A stretch of 64,000 nt of DNA from Acidobacteriota bacterium (GCA_947482665.1 CANKJK010000002.1:124001-188000); one strand, 5' to 3'; counted from the first letter of the stretch, positions 10,188-19,626 are shown. Numbers and translations: made by a program. Notes: generated by a model from the sequence alone, not told the origin.

Positions 10188-11222
10188 CTACCAGGCCGAG
10201 CGCTTCATCCGGATGTGGAAGATGCTCCGGACGGTGGTGATGTAGAGACCTTTGCCGTCGGCATCCCCGAACGCCACGCTCGTCGTGTTCTCGTTCGCGT
10301 TCTTGTCTGGCGTGTAGATGGTGCCGATGTGGGTGCCGTCCGGCGCCGCGATCCAGACGCCGCCAGGTCCGGAGGAAAAGATATAGCCGTACTTGTCGAC
10401 TCGCATGCCATCGGGGCCACCTTTGAGCGGCTGATTGCGCGTGTCCACGTGCAGCTTTCCGTTGGCAACGGAACCATCGGGCTGCACATCGTGGCGCATG
10501 ATGCCGCCGCCGGATCCCGTCATGTAGAGGTATTTCTCGTCAGGCGAGAATGCGAGGCCATTCGTGAGCGTCTTCGCGATCACCTGAAGGGTCCCGTCCG
10601 GCTTCCAGCGGAACGCGCCCTGAAAGTCGATCTCCCGATCCGGACTCTTGGCCGCCCCGCCACGCAACTGCGACCCCATGTCCGAGAAGTAGATCGAGCC
10701 GTCCGACTTCACGACCAGATCGTTCGGGCCATTGAGGCGCTTCCCCTCCCAGCGATCCACGAGCGTGGTCCGTGTGCCGTCCTTCTCCACCCGGACGATG
10801 GACCGCCCTCCATGGGAGCAATAGACCAGCCGGCCCTCGCGGTCCAGCGCCAGGCCGTTGGAGCCGTGCAGCGCGACCAGCAGGCGCCCGTTGTCGAGCA
10901 CGCGGACGTCGGTCAGGTCCATCGCGCTGAAGCCGACCTTCTCGAGATGGACGGAGAGCACCCGCTTCGAGGGATCCCACCGGTAGATCCGGTTTGCGGC
11001 CATATCGCTCAGCAGGAGATATCCGCCGTCGCGCACCCAGACCGGGCCTTCGGCCGCGCCGAAGTAGTCCTGCTTGACGACCTCAAGCCTGGCGTCGACC
11101 GAGAGGATGGCGTCAAGCGCCGGGGTGACACGCTCGACATCGCGGGACGAGCCTGCCCTGGGCGATGCCACCATCGCGAGCACCAGCATGACAACGGACA
11201 GAACGCGGGAACCAGCACGCAT
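10188..11222 (-). CDS. secreted SMP-30/gluconolactonase-like protein
   Basis: Calcium-dependent six-bladed propeller lactonase family, 344 aa, exported by a signal peptide (MRAGSRVLSVVMLVLAMVAS). Motifs: AEGPVWVRDGGYLLLSD (metal-binding glutamate in AEGP), GKRLNGPNDLVVKSDGSIYF (asparagine ligand in NGPNDL), NGLAFSPDEKYLYM, and LKGGPDGMRVDKYGYIF (catalytic aspartate in PDGMRVD). Probable role is hydrolysis of a sugar lactone in the periplasm. GGAGGT lies 4 nt before the start; the longer open frame upstream is not supported. Confidence 0.88.
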   Translation of the reverse strand: MRAGSRVLSVVMLVLAMVASPRAGSSRDVERVTPALDAILSVDARLEVVKQDYFGAAEGPVWVRDGGYLLLSDMAANRIYRWDPSKRVLSVHLEKVGFSAMDLTDVRVLDNGRLLVALHGSNGLALDREGRLVYCSHGGRSIVRVEKDGTRTTLVDRWEGKRLNGPNDLVVKSDGSIYFSDMGSQLRGGAAKSPDREIDFQGAFRWKPDGTLQVIAKTLTNGLAFSPDEKYLYMTGSGGGIMRHDVQPDGSVANGKLHVDTRNQPLKGGPDGMRVDKYGYIFSSGPGGVWIAAPDGTHIGTIYTPDKNANENTTSVAFGDADGKGLYITTVRSIFHIRMKRSAW

Positions 11223-11251
11223 GCACACCTCCAAAACGGAGGACGAGGGTA

Positions 11252-11563
11252 CTACGAGGGACGCCGGGACCGGAGCGCGATCACACGCGCGACGCCGCTC
11301 AGCAGGACGACGCCTGACGCGGCCGCGAGACCGGCCCGCACCGCGCGCGCATTGGCGGGCCGCATCGCCTGATCCGGCGGCACCAGTTCGCCCTGCCCAT
11401 CGAGCGCGAGTCGCTGCTCGGCGACATAGCGGCGTGCGCCAGCCGCCGTGACGCGGTCCTGGATGTGCGCGAACGCCACGAGTGCCAACAGCGCCGTGAC
11501 CACCCACCAGCGCGTCTCGGAGGTACGGGCGGGCGCGGAGGGCACGGCCGCGGACATGGTCAT
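11252..11563 (-). CDS. hypothetical membrane protein with two predicted helices
   Basis: About 103 aa, no family recognised. Two hydrophobic segments are visible: WWVVTALLALVAFAHIQ near residues 17-33 and AAASGVVLLSGVARVIAL near the C terminus. The region between is polar (RYVAEQRLALDGQGELVPPD), so both ends are probably on the same side. The start is uncertain: ATG at 11563 or two codons later. It sits 10 nt after the zinc-ribbon gene on the same strand and 29 nt before the SMP-30 gene, so these three may form an operon. Confidence 0.5.
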   Translation of the reverse strand: MTMSAAVPSAPARTSETRWWVVTALLALVAFAHIQDRVTAAGARRYVAEQRLALDGQGELVPPDQAMRPANARAVRAGLAAASGVVLLSGVARVIALRSRRPS

Positions 11564-11573
11564 GACGGGAACG

Positions 11574-11774
11574 CTAGCGAGCGCCGAAGAGTCCCGCGCG
11601 CCACGCGAGTACAAGCGCCACGGCGACCAGCGCCACAAGGACCAGAGGCCACACCCGCCGTCGGGTCGTAAGGGTGGCAGCCGCCTGATGGCGTGGTGCG
11701 GTGGTCTGCGTGCCGCACTTGTAGCAGATAAGAGCCTTGTCGGCGATGGTTGCGCCGCACTGTGAGCAGGTCAT
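11574..11774 (-). CDS. zinc-ribbon membrane-anchored small protein
   Basis: A 66 aa protein: a zinc ribbon of the zinc_ribbon_2/DUF-type (MTCSQCGATIADKALICYKC, two CxxC knuckles) followed by a basic linker and one transmembrane helix (WPLVLVALVAVALVLAWRAG). Proteins of this layout are common in Acidobacteria and have no assigned role. The start at 11774 is chosen because the ribbon begins immediately; upstream in-frame residues are unlike a protein. It is divergent from the rhomboid gene. Confidence 0.65.
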   Translation of the reverse strand: MTCSQCGATIADKALICYKCGTQTTAPRHQAAATLTTRRRVWPLVLVALVAVALVLAWRAGLFGAR

Positions 11775-11826
11775 GAGCGTCACGTCCCCGGAATCGATGC
11801 GGCTACTGTACCCTACGGGCAGGCCC

Positions 11827-12504
11827 GTGATCCCGCTCCGAGACGTCATCCCGTCCCGCACGACTCCCTACGTCACCGTCACGCTGATCGTGCTGAACGT
11901 GCTCGTCTTCGCATACCAGTTGCGGCTCGGCGACGCCGGCCAGCATGTCATCTACCTCTTCGGCCTGGTGCCCGCGGACTTTTCGTGGGGCACGGTCTTC
12001 ACCTCCATGTTTCTGCATGGTGGGCTGATGCACGCCGGCGGCAACATGCTCTATCTCTGGATCTTCGGCGACAACGTCGAGGACCGCATGGGCCACGGCC
12101 GCTTTCTCGTCTTCTACCTGCTGTGCGGCGTGGCCGCCGCGCTGGCTCAGGTGTGGGCGAACCCAGGGTCCGGTGTGCCGATGGTGGGCGCGAGCGGTGC
12201 CATCGCCGGCGTCATGGGCGCCTACTTCGTGCTGTACCCGAAGTCCCGCATCGTCACGCTGCTGCCCCTGATCATCATCTTTCGGGTGATCGAGATTCCC
12301 GCCGTGTATTTCCTCGGCATCTGGTTCCTGATGCAGTTCATCAACGGTCTCGGCAGCCTCGCCACGTCCGGCAGCGACGCGCAGATGGCGGGCGGCGTCG
12401 CCTTCTGGGCGCACGTCGCGGGCTTTGCCGCCGGGCTCGCCGGCGTGTGGGTCTTCCGCCGGCCAGAGCGCCAGCAGGTGGACTGGTGGGATGGAGTCCA
12501 ATGA
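11827..12504 (+). CDS. rhomboid family intramembrane serine protease
   Basis: Integral-membrane protease, about 225 aa, with six or more hydrophobic segments. Catalytic dyad visible: serine in VGASGAIAGVMGAYF, histidine in FWAHVAGFAAGLAGVW. The oxyanion-side motif GGLMHAGGNMLYLWIFGDN and the L1-loop DNVEDRMGHGRF are also typical. The start GTG at 11827 gives the family-typical MIPLRDVIPSRTTPYVT; an ATG at 11797 would add ten residues. TACCCT lies 10 nt upstream of the GTG. The stop overlaps the following quinoprotein start (ATGA), an unusual pairing that implies co-translation. Confidence 0.9.
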   Translation: MIPLRDVIPSRTTPYVTVTLIVLNVLVFAYQLRLGDAGQHVIYLFGLVPADFSWGTVFTSMFLHGGLMHAGGNMLYLWIFGDNVEDRMGHGRFLVFYLLCGVAAALAQVWANPGSGVPMVGASGAIAGVMGAYFVLYPKSRIVTLLPLIIIFRVIEIPAVYFLGIWFLMQFINGLGSLATSGSDAQMAGGVAFWAHVAGFAAGLAGVWVFRRPERQQVDWWDGVQ

Positions 12505-14213
12505 GCAGACACGCATGCACCGGTCGTGCACGGGTCGCGATCCTGTGTGCCATCGTGGCGACCTCCTCGCTGGCGCCGGTTGGCAGGTCGCAGCAGGCGC
12601 GGCCGTTCCGCCCGGTGAACGATGCCACCCTCAGGGCACCGGCACCTGACGACTGGATTGCGTGGAGAGGCACGCCCAGGAGCGAGGGCTACAGTCCGCT
12701 GTCGCAGATCACGCGCGACAACGTCGGGCGACTGGCCCTCGCCTGGTCATGGGTCATGGAGCCGGGGACGCAGCAGGCCACGCCCCTCGTGCACGACGGC
12801 GTCATGTATCTGCCCAATCCCGGCGGCACGTTGCAGGCCCTGGACGGCGCGACAGGCGATCTCCTGTGGGAATACCGCGTCCCGGTGCCGCCCCAGACGC
12901 CACGGTCGACGACCATCGCGCGCGGCCTCAGCCTCTATCGCGACAAGGTCTACATGAGCTGGGGAGCCGAGGTGATCGCGGTCGACGCGGCGACCGGCCA
13001 CCAGGTCTGGCGCGCACCGGCCGCGAAGGCGGACCAGGGGTTTCGACTGGTCGCAGGACCCGTGGCGGCGCACGGGACCATCGTGGTCGGACTGTCCAAC
13101 TGCGCGCGCTTCATCGAAGAGAAGTGCGCCATCGTGGGCCTTGATGCCGACACGGGCCGGGAGAAGTGGCGGACCCCCACCATTCCGGTCGCAGGTCAGC
13201 CCGGAGACGAGACCTGGGCCGGCGTCGACCCGCTCTATCGCTCGGGCACCGAGATGTGGATCAGCGGCAGCTACGACGCCGACCTGAACCTCGTGTACTG
13301 GTCGACCGCGCAGGCCAAACCCTGGACGCGCTTTGCGCGCGGCACCGACGGCGCGGCGCTCTACTCGAACACGGTGCTCGCCCTCGATCCGGACACGGGC
13401 CGAGTCGTCTGGCATCGACAGACGCTCCCCGGGGAAACCCACGACCTCGACGAGGTCTTCGAGAGCGTCCTGGTGGATGAGGGCCCGCGGAAGCTGCTGT
13501 TCAAGATGGGCAAGATCGGCATCCTGTGGCGGATTGACCGGCGCACGGGCCAGATCCTGCACGCCACGGACTTCGGCCTGCAGAATCTCGTCATCGTCGA
13601 TCCGGCGACGGGCGCCGTGCGCTATCGCGAAGAGACGCTGCCCAAGCCCAACCAACCCGTTGACCAGTGCCCGGGACCCGGCGGCGTCAAGAATTGGCCG
13701 GCGATGGCGTATTCCCCTGATGCGCGCGCCCTCTACATCCCATTCATGACGGCGTGCTCGACGTCGACCTTCACAGACGTCGAGAAACGCCCCGGAGGCG
13801 GCGGACTGGGTATGGGGCCGATGACGTGGTATCTGCCCGCCACCAGCCAGGGCAAGCTCGGTGGCCTGACGGCCGTGGACACCGCGGGCACAATCCTCTG
13901 GCAGCGCCATGAGCGTGCGCCGTTTACGACCTCAGTCCTCGCCACCGGCGGCGGCCTGATCTTCGTCGGCACCTACGACCGGCACATCCTGGCGCTCGAC
14001 GCCAGGAATGGCCGCACACTCTGGCAGGTCCGTGCCCCCACGTCGGCCCAGGGCTTTCCGATTTCCTACGCTGCCGGGGGACGCCAATACGTCGCCGTTC
14101 CTGTCGGCACGGGTGGCCCAATGCTGGATCCCGCACGCATGGAAACGCTGATCCCTGACGTGCCGCGGCCCAGGGCGGGCAACGCGCTCCTCGTCTTCGC
14201 ACTGCCGCGATAG
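12501..14213 (+). CDS. secreted PQQ-binding-like quinoprotein (alcohol dehydrogenase-like propeller)
   Basis: A 570 aa exported eight-bladed-type propeller (signal segment RVAILCAIVATSSLAPVG). Blade motifs recur: WIAWRGTPRSEGYSPLSQI, LQALDGATGDLLWEY, VIAVDAATGHQVWRAP, ILALDARNGRTLWQVRAP. It resembles PQQ-dependent alcohol dehydrogenases but has no fused cytochrome c domain. A cysteine pair in SNCARFIEEKCAIVGLDADT matches the spacing in the second quinoprotein at 28 kb. Likely a periplasmic dehydrogenase passing electrons to a separate cytochrome; substrate unknown. The ATG overlaps the rhomboid stop. Confidence 0.82.
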   Translation: MSRHACTGRARVAILCAIVATSSLAPVGRSQQARPFRPVNDATLRAPAPDDWIAWRGTPRSEGYSPLSQITRDNVGRLALAWSWVMEPGTQQATPLVHDGVMYLPNPGGTLQALDGATGDLLWEYRVPVPPQTPRSTTIARGLSLYRDKVYMSWGAEVIAVDAATGHQVWRAPAAKADQGFRLVAGPVAAHGTIVVGLSNCARFIEEKCAIVGLDADTGREKWRTPTIPVAGQPGDETWAGVDPLYRSGTEMWISGSYDADLNLVYWSTAQAKPWTRFARGTDGAALYSNTVLALDPDTGRVVWHRQTLPGETHDLDEVFESVLVDEGPRKLLFKMGKIGILWRIDRRTGQILHATDFGLQNLVIVDPATGAVRYREETLPKPNQPVDQCPGPGGVKNWPAMAYSPDARALYIPFMTACSTSTFTDVEKRPGGGGLGMGPMTWYLPATSQGKLGGLTAVDTAGTILWQRHERAPFTTSVLATGGGLIFVGTYDRHILALDARNGRTLWQVRAPTSAQGFPISYAAGGRQYVAVPVGTGGPMLDPARMETLIPDVPRPRAGNALLVFALPR

Positions 14214-14232
14214 GCCCGGCCAGGGCGATGAC

Positions 14233-16647
14233 TTACGGCTGCGTGAGTTTCAGCAGCAGGTCCTGCGCGCGCTCAAACTGGGGTGCCAGTTCGAGCGCGG
14301 CGAGCACTTCCTTCCGGGCCTCGGCCTTCTGGCCATTCGCGAAGTACGCCTCCGCCAGAGAGGTCCGCGCCGCGGCCTTGTCGACGGTGCCTCCCGCCAA
14401 CACGGACCGAAAGGCGCGGATGGCCACCGGCGCGTCCCCACCCTTCAGCGCATAGTTGCCAAGCGAGGCCTGCGCATCCAGATCGAACGGGTCGATGCTG
14501 GCCACGCGCCCGTACGCGGCGGCCGCTTTCTTCAGGTCACCCTTCGTCGCGACGAGCCCCGCCCAGGTCCGCATGGATTCAATGTCGTTGGCGTCGACCG
14601 CGGAGAGCGCCTCAAGCGCCGCGAGGGCGCGGTCCGGCTGCTTCTGCGCCACGGCCAGCTTCGCCAACTTGACGTTGGGGCTCTCCTTCCCCGTCGCCAT
14701 GGGCGCAAGCGCCGCCGCCCGCTCATAGATGCCCATGGCCGCGGTCGCATTGCCGGCCTGCTCGTAGGCCTCTCCGAGGCGCATGAGCACCGGCAGGCTC
14801 CCAGGGTGCGCCTTCTCCAGCGCCGCAAGCGCCTCCACGCCCGTGGCCTTGGCCAGGGCCTCGGGGGCCTCCATCGCCTTGCGCAGTGGACCAAACTCGC
14901 GCGCGACAAACGCGTCGAAACCCGTCTGAAGTTCGTCCATCGTGACGCCGAGCACCTGCTTCAGGGCCGCGTCGGTGTCGGCACCCGACGCATAGGCTGC
15001 CACCAGCCCCCGGAGCTTCTCCTGCCCGTAGGTCTCGTGGATATGCGCCACGACTTGCGAGGCCTGAAAGTAGGCCAGCGAGATTGTCTTGGGATCGCTG
15101 AAGCCGGCATTCAGATTCTTGAGCGTCATCACCGTACCGTGATTCAGGGCGACGGCAAACTCCAGTTCCTGCTCGCGACCCCACTCATGGCGCGCCCGCT
15201 TCTCCTCGAATACGGAGATGCCCTCGGTGAGCCATCGGGGAATGCGCTGGCCGGAGAGCTGGACGGTGATGACGTGCGCGAGCTCGTGCCAGAGTGTGGC
15301 ACCCCAGTTGAACTCACCGGGCGGACGCGCCTTCGGCGAGTCCAGTGTCACCACGCGTCCGAAGCACGCGCCGAGCGCGCCCAGGAATCCCGGCAGGCCA
15401 ATCGTCCGCACCGCGAAGTCGTCGTGCCGCGGAAACATCTCCACCAGCAGCGGCCCCTTCGGTGTGAAGCGCCAGGCGCGCGACAGCGTGGCCATGGCCT
15501 CTTTCGCCAGCGGCAGCGCGTGTTCGCGCATCACGGCCACTTCGTCCGCGTGGAAGCGGAAGATGAAGTCACCTTCGGTCACCGTCACGAACTTGTCCAG
15601 CGTATCGAGCAGCGCCAGCGAATTGAACGTGACGACGTCAAACGGATCGAGCGTGAATGCCGTGTCGAGCGCCTGACGCGCGCCGGGCTCGTCGCCGGTG
15701 CGGAGCAGGTGCGTACCCAGCATCGCGTGGGCGCGCGCCGACGCCGGGTCGAGTGCCAGGGCGCGGCGCGTCAGCGCAACAGCTTCCTCGAACCGATACG
15801 CCCGTGCCGCGTGTTCACCCGCAATGCGGTAGATGTCGGCGTAGCGCGGATTGAGCGCGAGCGCTCCGGCCACGGCCTGCTCGAACTCGGCACTCCGGTC
15901 GTCCACATAGAGGAGTGCGGCATCGAGCGCCCGCGCCTCGAGGCTGTTTGGATTGGCGGCGAGTGCCCGGGCCACCAGCGCGCGCGCGTCAGGACGCTTC
16001 GCGTCATCGAGTTCCAGCCCGGCCAGAAGGAGCAGGGCCTCCACGTGCCCGGGCTGCTCTGTGAGGATCGCGGCGATGGCCTTGCGTGCGTCTGGTGGAT
16101 TCGTCTCAGCGAGGACGCGCGCCATGCCGAGCCGGGCGGGCAGATAGGCAGCGTTGGCCGCCAGCGCGGCCTTGAAGGACTTCTCGGCCTCGGCCTGACT
16201 GTACTTCTCAAGAAAGAGCTCACCCCAGCCCGTATTCACCTGCACGTCGGCGGGCGCAAGACGGCTGGCATCGCGATAGAGATCGTTGGCCGCCTGGAAA
16301 CGCCCGAGTGCGCGGGCCGCCCGCGCCGCCCGCGCAAGCCGCAGTGGCGTTTCGCCAGTGGCGTTGCGATCGACGACCACTCCGAGCGTCCGTTCGGCTT
16401 CGCGCCGGCCCAGATAGCGCTGCAGCAGACCCAGTTCGAGAGCTGCATCGCCTGCAGGGTCGCGCTCGGCCGGTCCGGCCAGACCCTTCAGGGCCTCGGG
16501 ATAGCGCCCGGCGGCAATATCAGCGCGAGCCGCGGTGAGCCCGGAGTCGACTGCGGGTGTCTGGGCAGCCGCGCCCAGCGCGAGCAGCAGCCCGCACGCG
16601 CACGCCAGCGCAGCCTGTCGTCCCCACGAACGCCCTGGACGCCTCAC
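14233..16647 (-). CDS. TPR-repeat protein with peptidase-MA-like metallopeptidase domain
   Basis: An 804 aa exported protein (signal peptide within residues 8-30, ending AAAQ). Many tetratricopeptide repeats cover the first ~390 and the last ~250 residues. Between them sits a gluzincin-type domain: TLWHELAHVITVQLSGQRIP (HExxH zinc site) followed by WLTEGISVFEEKRARHEW, whose glutamate is the probable third ligand. This layout matches periplasmic peptidase-MA-family proteins; the target is unknown. An intact metal site suggests activity. No partner gene is evident; upstream lies an unrelated operon. Confidence 0.82.
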   Translation of the reverse strand: MRRPGRSWGRQAALACACGLLLALGAAAQTPAVDSGLTAARADIAAGRYPEALKGLAGPAERDPAGDAALELGLLQRYLGRREAERTLGVVVDRNATGETPLRLARAARAARALGRFQAANDLYRDASRLAPADVQVNTGWGELFLEKYSQAEAEKSFKAALAANAAYLPARLGMARVLAETNPPDARKAIAAILTEQPGHVEALLLLAGLELDDAKRPDARALVARALAANPNSLEARALDAALLYVDDRSAEFEQAVAGALALNPRYADIYRIAGEHAARAYRFEEAVALTRRALALDPASARAHAMLGTHLLRTGDEPGARQALDTAFTLDPFDVVTFNSLALLDTLDKFVTVTEGDFIFRFHADEVAVMREHALPLAKEAMATLSRAWRFTPKGPLLVEMFPRHDDFAVRTIGLPGFLGALGACFGRVVTLDSPKARPPGEFNWGATLWHELAHVITVQLSGQRIPRWLTEGISVFEEKRARHEWGREQELEFAVALNHGTVMTLKNLNAGFSDPKTISLAYFQASQVVAHIHETYGQEKLRGLVAAYASGADTDAALKQVLGVTMDELQTGFDAFVAREFGPLRKAMEAPEALAKATGVEALAALEKAHPGSLPVLMRLGEAYEQAGNATAAMGIYERAAALAPMATGKESPNVKLAKLAVAQKQPDRALAALEALSAVDANDIESMRTWAGLVATKGDLKKAAAAYGRVASIDPFDLDAQASLGNYALKGGDAPVAIRAFRSVLAGGTVDKAAARTSLAEAYFANGQKAEARKEVLAALELAPQFERAQDLLLKLTQP

Positions 16648-16677
16648 TGCGCGGAGTATACCAACCGCCTTTGTGAA

Positions 16678-17175
16678 TCAGCCGGCCAACGCCCGTGCTT
16701 CCACGCGCACGCGCAGGCCCATCAGGATCACGAACCAGATGGTCACCAGGGCGCCGGGCCATCCGGCGTTCAGCATCGCGGCAAATCCGACGAGCTCTCC
16801 GGCCACCGCCACGTAGTTCGGATGCGGCACCCAGCGGTAGGGACCCGTGGTCACCCTGGTTGAGCCCGGAGGCACCAGCACGCGGAACGACCAGCGTGTG
16901 CCGAGCGTGCCGATGGCCCAGTACTTCAGCGCCTTCGCGGCGAGGAAGAGCGCGAGCCCCAACGCGTCGAGGCGCGTCACACCTGCATGCACCGCCGCGG
17001 CAGCCATGACGACGAATGCGCCCGGGTACGACCACTGCATCAGCGCATACACATCGCCGGACGGCTCGACGGCGCCCGCCGCGCGCAGGTGCCGCTCATT
17101 CGCGCGCGACCGCAGGGCCTCGGCCGCCATTGGCAGGAACGCCGCGGCCAGCGCGGCGACGATGGCCGGGCTCAT
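16678..17175 (-). CDS. isoprenylcysteine carboxyl methyltransferase-family membrane protein
   Basis: A 165 aa integral-membrane methyltransferase-like protein with about four hydrophobic segments. The SAM-binding ICMT/PEMT signature is clear: VTTGPYRWVPHPNYVAVAGE, followed by a helix and VRVEARALAG. In phenolic-lipid clusters such enzymes O- or C-methylate a polyketide head group. Here it is the third gene of the ketosynthase operon, and its start overlaps the stop of the FAD enzyme (ATGA on the minus strand). The start at 17175 is chosen for this overlap; the upstream frame is low-complexity and non-coding. Confidence 0.78.
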   Translation of the reverse strand: MSPAIVAALAAAFLPMAAEALRSRANERHLRAAGAVEPSGDVYALMQWSYPGAFVVMAAAAVHAGVTRLDALGLALFLAAKALKYWAIGTLGTRWSFRVLVPPGSTRVTTGPYRWVPHPNYVAVAGELVGFAAMLNAGWPGALVTIWFVILMGLRVRVEARALAG

Positions 17176-18329
17176 CCGCGCCACCCCTGCTCGGCGGCGA
17201 TGCGGCGGGCCACAGGTACGTCGCCGGCCAGCGCAATCAGCGGAGAGAGTGGCGCGCTCCAGCCCGCGGCCAGCGCGGCCACACACCGGACGCCCGCCGG
17301 CGAGGCGACCAGCCCGCGCAGGGCCCGATTGATGCGCCACTTGCCGCCAAACTCGCGCTGCCGCGCGGCCGTCAGCCACGCCCACCCCGGCTGGCCGGTT
17401 CCGAGTTCGCGCAGCGCGCCCTCGGCCGCCAGCTCCGCGCCACGAATCGCGAACCGCATGCCGTCTCCAGTCATCGGATCCACGAAGCCCGCCGCGTCGC
17501 CGGCGAGCAGCAGCCCCGGCACACCGGCGGCGCGCGCATCCACGGCCAGCGGGCCGAGCACGCTCACGGAGCCACGGCGCTCTGCGTGCACGAACCGCCC
17601 GGCCAGTGCCGCGTCAGCCGTGAGTGCGGCGGCCAGCACATCCCCGCGCAGCGGCGCGCCCCCGCGCCGCCACTCACGCACGGCACACACATTCGCGGTG
17701 CCGTCCGGCAATGGGGCGATGCCCACGTAGCCGTCGGTGCGGATGTGCATCTCGCCGTGGTCGCCCAGGCCCGCCACGCCGGTATAAGTCGCGCCGTAGG
17801 CCCAGCGCTGAGGCCGCGCCGCGAAGCGCGAGAGGCCCAGTCCGAACGCCAGCCGTGAGTGACGCCCGTCCGCCGCCACGACGAGGTCTGCCGGCAGGAC
17901 GTGCGCGCGTCCGCCGTGCGTCACTCGGACGCCGGTGACTCGGGGGCCCTCGAGTACGGGAGCCTCCACCCGCACACCCGTCTCCACGATCACGCCTGCC
18001 TGCGCGGCGGCCTCGACGAGCAGCGCGTCGAGCACACGGCGCCGCAGCGCCATGCCGTACAGGCCTGGGCCGTAGCCTCCCTCGACCCGTGCGCGTCCGG
18101 GTCCGGTGACCACCATGCCGTGGAGCGGTCGCGCCACGCGTGCAATCGGGGGCGTGAGTCCGAGCGCGCTGAGCAGCGCCCACGCCCCGGGGTTAAGCGT
18201 GTCGCCGCAGAGCTTGTCACGGGGGAAGATGTCGCGGTCGAGCAGGCGCACCGGCACGCCGGCACGCGCCAGTAGCAACGCGGTAATGCTGCCGGCGGGG
18301 CCGGCTCCCACAACCACCACCTCCGGCAT
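17172..18329 (-). CDS. FAD-dependent oxidoreductase (geranylgeranyl-reductase / UbiH-like family)
   Basis: A 385 aa flavoprotein. The dinucleotide fold is at the N terminus (VVVVGAGPAGSITALLLARA), then LLDRDIFPRDKLCGDTLNPG typical of the geranylgeranyl-reductase family, an internal DG motif (LVVAADGRHSRLA), and the second FAD motif LLLAGDAAGFVDPMTGDGM. Members hydroxylate or reduce hydrophobic aromatic or isoprenoid substrates at the membrane. The gene lies 10 nt after the ketosynthase and overlaps the methyltransferase. The substrate is therefore probably a product of the ketosynthase, which is an inference from context. Confidence 0.85.
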   Translation of the reverse strand: MPEVVVVGAGPAGSITALLLARAGVPVRLLDRDIFPRDKLCGDTLNPGAWALLSALGLTPPIARVARPLHGMVVTGPGRARVEGGYGPGLYGMALRRRVLDALLVEAAAQAGVIVETGVRVEAPVLEGPRVTGVRVTHGGRAHVLPADLVVAADGRHSRLAFGLGLSRFAARPQRWAYGATYTGVAGLGDHGEMHIRTDGYVGIAPLPDGTANVCAVREWRRGGAPLRGDVLAAALTADAALAGRFVHAERRGSVSVLGPLAVDARAAGVPGLLLAGDAAGFVDPMTGDGMRFAIRGAELAAEGALRELGTGQPGWAWLTAARQREFGGKWRINRALRGLVASPAGVRCVAALAAGWSAPLSPLIALAGDVPVARRIAAEQGWRG

Positions 18330-18339
18330 GGGCGCTGTC

Positions 18340-19599
18340 TTACGCACGCCCCAGGACGATGGCGCTGTTCTTCGAACCGAAGCCGAGGCAGTTGCAGAGG
18401 GCGGCCTCAATCTGTACTGCACGGGGCTGGTTCGGAATGAAGTCCATGTCGCAGGCCGGGTCCGGCGTCTCGAGGTTGATGGTCGGCGGCAGCACGCCCC
18501 GCGACAGGGCGAATGCGGTACTGACAATTCCGGCCGCACCGCTCGCGCCCTGCGGATGCCCGATCATCGACTTGGTCGACGAGCCAGGGACGCCATCGGC
18601 GAGCGGCCCGAACACCTTGCGCACCGACCGCGACTCGACGGCGTCATTCAGCTGGGTGGAGGTGCCGTGATAGTTGACGTAGCCGATCGTCTCACGTGGG
18701 CGTCCGGACCGATCGAGCGCCAAATTCATACAGCGCATGATCTCAATGCCGTCAGGCTCGAGCTGCACGCGGTGGTAGGCGTCACACGTGGCCGCATAGC
18801 TCTCGACCACCGCGTAGGGACGCACGCCGCGCGCCAGCGCCCGGTCCTCCCGCTCGAACACCAGCATCCACGCGCCTTCGCCCAGCACGAATCCGTCGCG
18901 GTCCCGGTCGAACGGACGCGATGCCGCTTCGGGCCGATCGTTGAAATGCGTGGATACGGCCCGCATGCGCGAGAAACCGAAGACCATTCCGGGCAGCACA
19001 CAGCCGTCGGCGCCACCCGTCAGCAGGGCGTCGTACTCCCCGGAACGAATCAGCCCGAGCGCGTAGCCCATGGCGTCCGTGGAGCTCGTACACCCGCACG
19101 AGAGCACGTGGCTGATCCCGCGCAGACCGAGCGAGATGGAGATCTCGCTCGATACCATGCCGGCGATGCCGGTCGCGATGGCATAGGGCGTCACATGCTT
19201 GCCGCCCTCCAGAAAGAAGTCCCGGTACTGGCTCTCGCCGACATCGATGCCGCCACCACCACTGCCGATGATCACGCCGGCGTTGGGCTCACCCGCGCGG
19301 AGACCGGCGTCGCGCCAGGCTTCTCGGCCCGCGACCACGCCAAACAGCGCCGCCCGTGAGTAGCGGCGCGGATCGGCGCGCTGGGCAAGGTCCGCATCGC
19401 CCTCAAGGACCGGCGCATCGTCCGCCGACACAGGCGGCACCCAGGCGGCGACCTGGCAGGGATAGGTGGAGGCGTCGAACTGGGTGATGGCCTTTGTGCC
19501 GCTCTGGCCCGTGCTGACGTGCTCCCAGAATCGCTCGCGGCCCACGCCGAATGTCGAGACAACGCCGATACCGCTGATGACGACGCGAGGAAGCGCCAT
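18340..19599 (-). CDS. beta-ketoacyl-ACP synthase (FabF-type)
   Basis: A 419 aa condensing enzyme that elongates an ACP-bound acyl chain with malonyl-ACP. The catalytic triad is present: cysteine in VLSCGCTSSTDAMGYAL, histidine in VNYHGTSTQLNDAVE, histidine in KSMIGHPQGASGAAGIV. The gene is the first of a three-gene operon with an FAD enzyme and a membrane methyltransferase, and has no ACP, malonyltransferase or chain-length-factor next to it. It is thus more likely a specialised ketosynthase than the housekeeping FabF. The start at 19599 gives the usual MALPRVVISGIGVVS N terminus. Upstream, TATTAT precedes the start by 13 nt without a ribosome site. Confidence 0.87.
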   Translation of the reverse strand: MALPRVVISGIGVVSTFGVGRERFWEHVSTGQSGTKAITQFDASTYPCQVAAWVPPVSADDAPVLEGDADLAQRADPRRYSRAALFGVVAGREAWRDAGLRAGEPNAGVIIGSGGGGIDVGESQYRDFFLEGGKHVTPYAIATGIAGMVSSEISISLGLRGISHVLSCGCTSSTDAMGYALGLIRSGEYDALLTGGADGCVLPGMVFGFSRMRAVSTHFNDRPEAASRPFDRDRDGFVLGEGAWMLVFEREDRALARGVRPYAVVESYAATCDAYHRVQLEPDGIEIMRCMNLALDRSGRPRETIGYVNYHGTSTQLNDAVESRSVRKVFGPLADGVPGSSTKSMIGHPQGASGAAGIVSTAFALSRGVLPPTINLETPDPACDMDFIPNQPRAVQIEAALCNCLGFGSKNSAIVLGRA

Positions 19600-19626
19600 G
19601 GGGAGGGTCACTATAATACGGACCGC
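19600..19626. promoter_or_regulatory. divergent promoter, TATAAT / TATTAT overlapping
   Basis: The 27-bp gap between the ketosynthase (minus) and the membrane methyltransferase (plus) contains TATAAT on the plus strand (19612-19617), 9 nt before the ATG at 19627. The same bases read TATTAT on the minus strand (19618-19613), 13 nt before the ketosynthase ATG. One element would serve both directions. No -35 or Shine-Dalgarno sequence is visible. Confidence 0.55.

Noticed and set aside
14806-16863. Plus-strand open frame of 685 codons
   Set aside because: It is antisense to the TPR-metallopeptidase gene with an intact HExxH site.
16678-19599. Type III polyketide synthase cluster
   Set aside because: The condensing enzyme has the Cys-His-His triad of FabF-type ketosynthases, not the Cys-His-Asn triad of type III enzymes.
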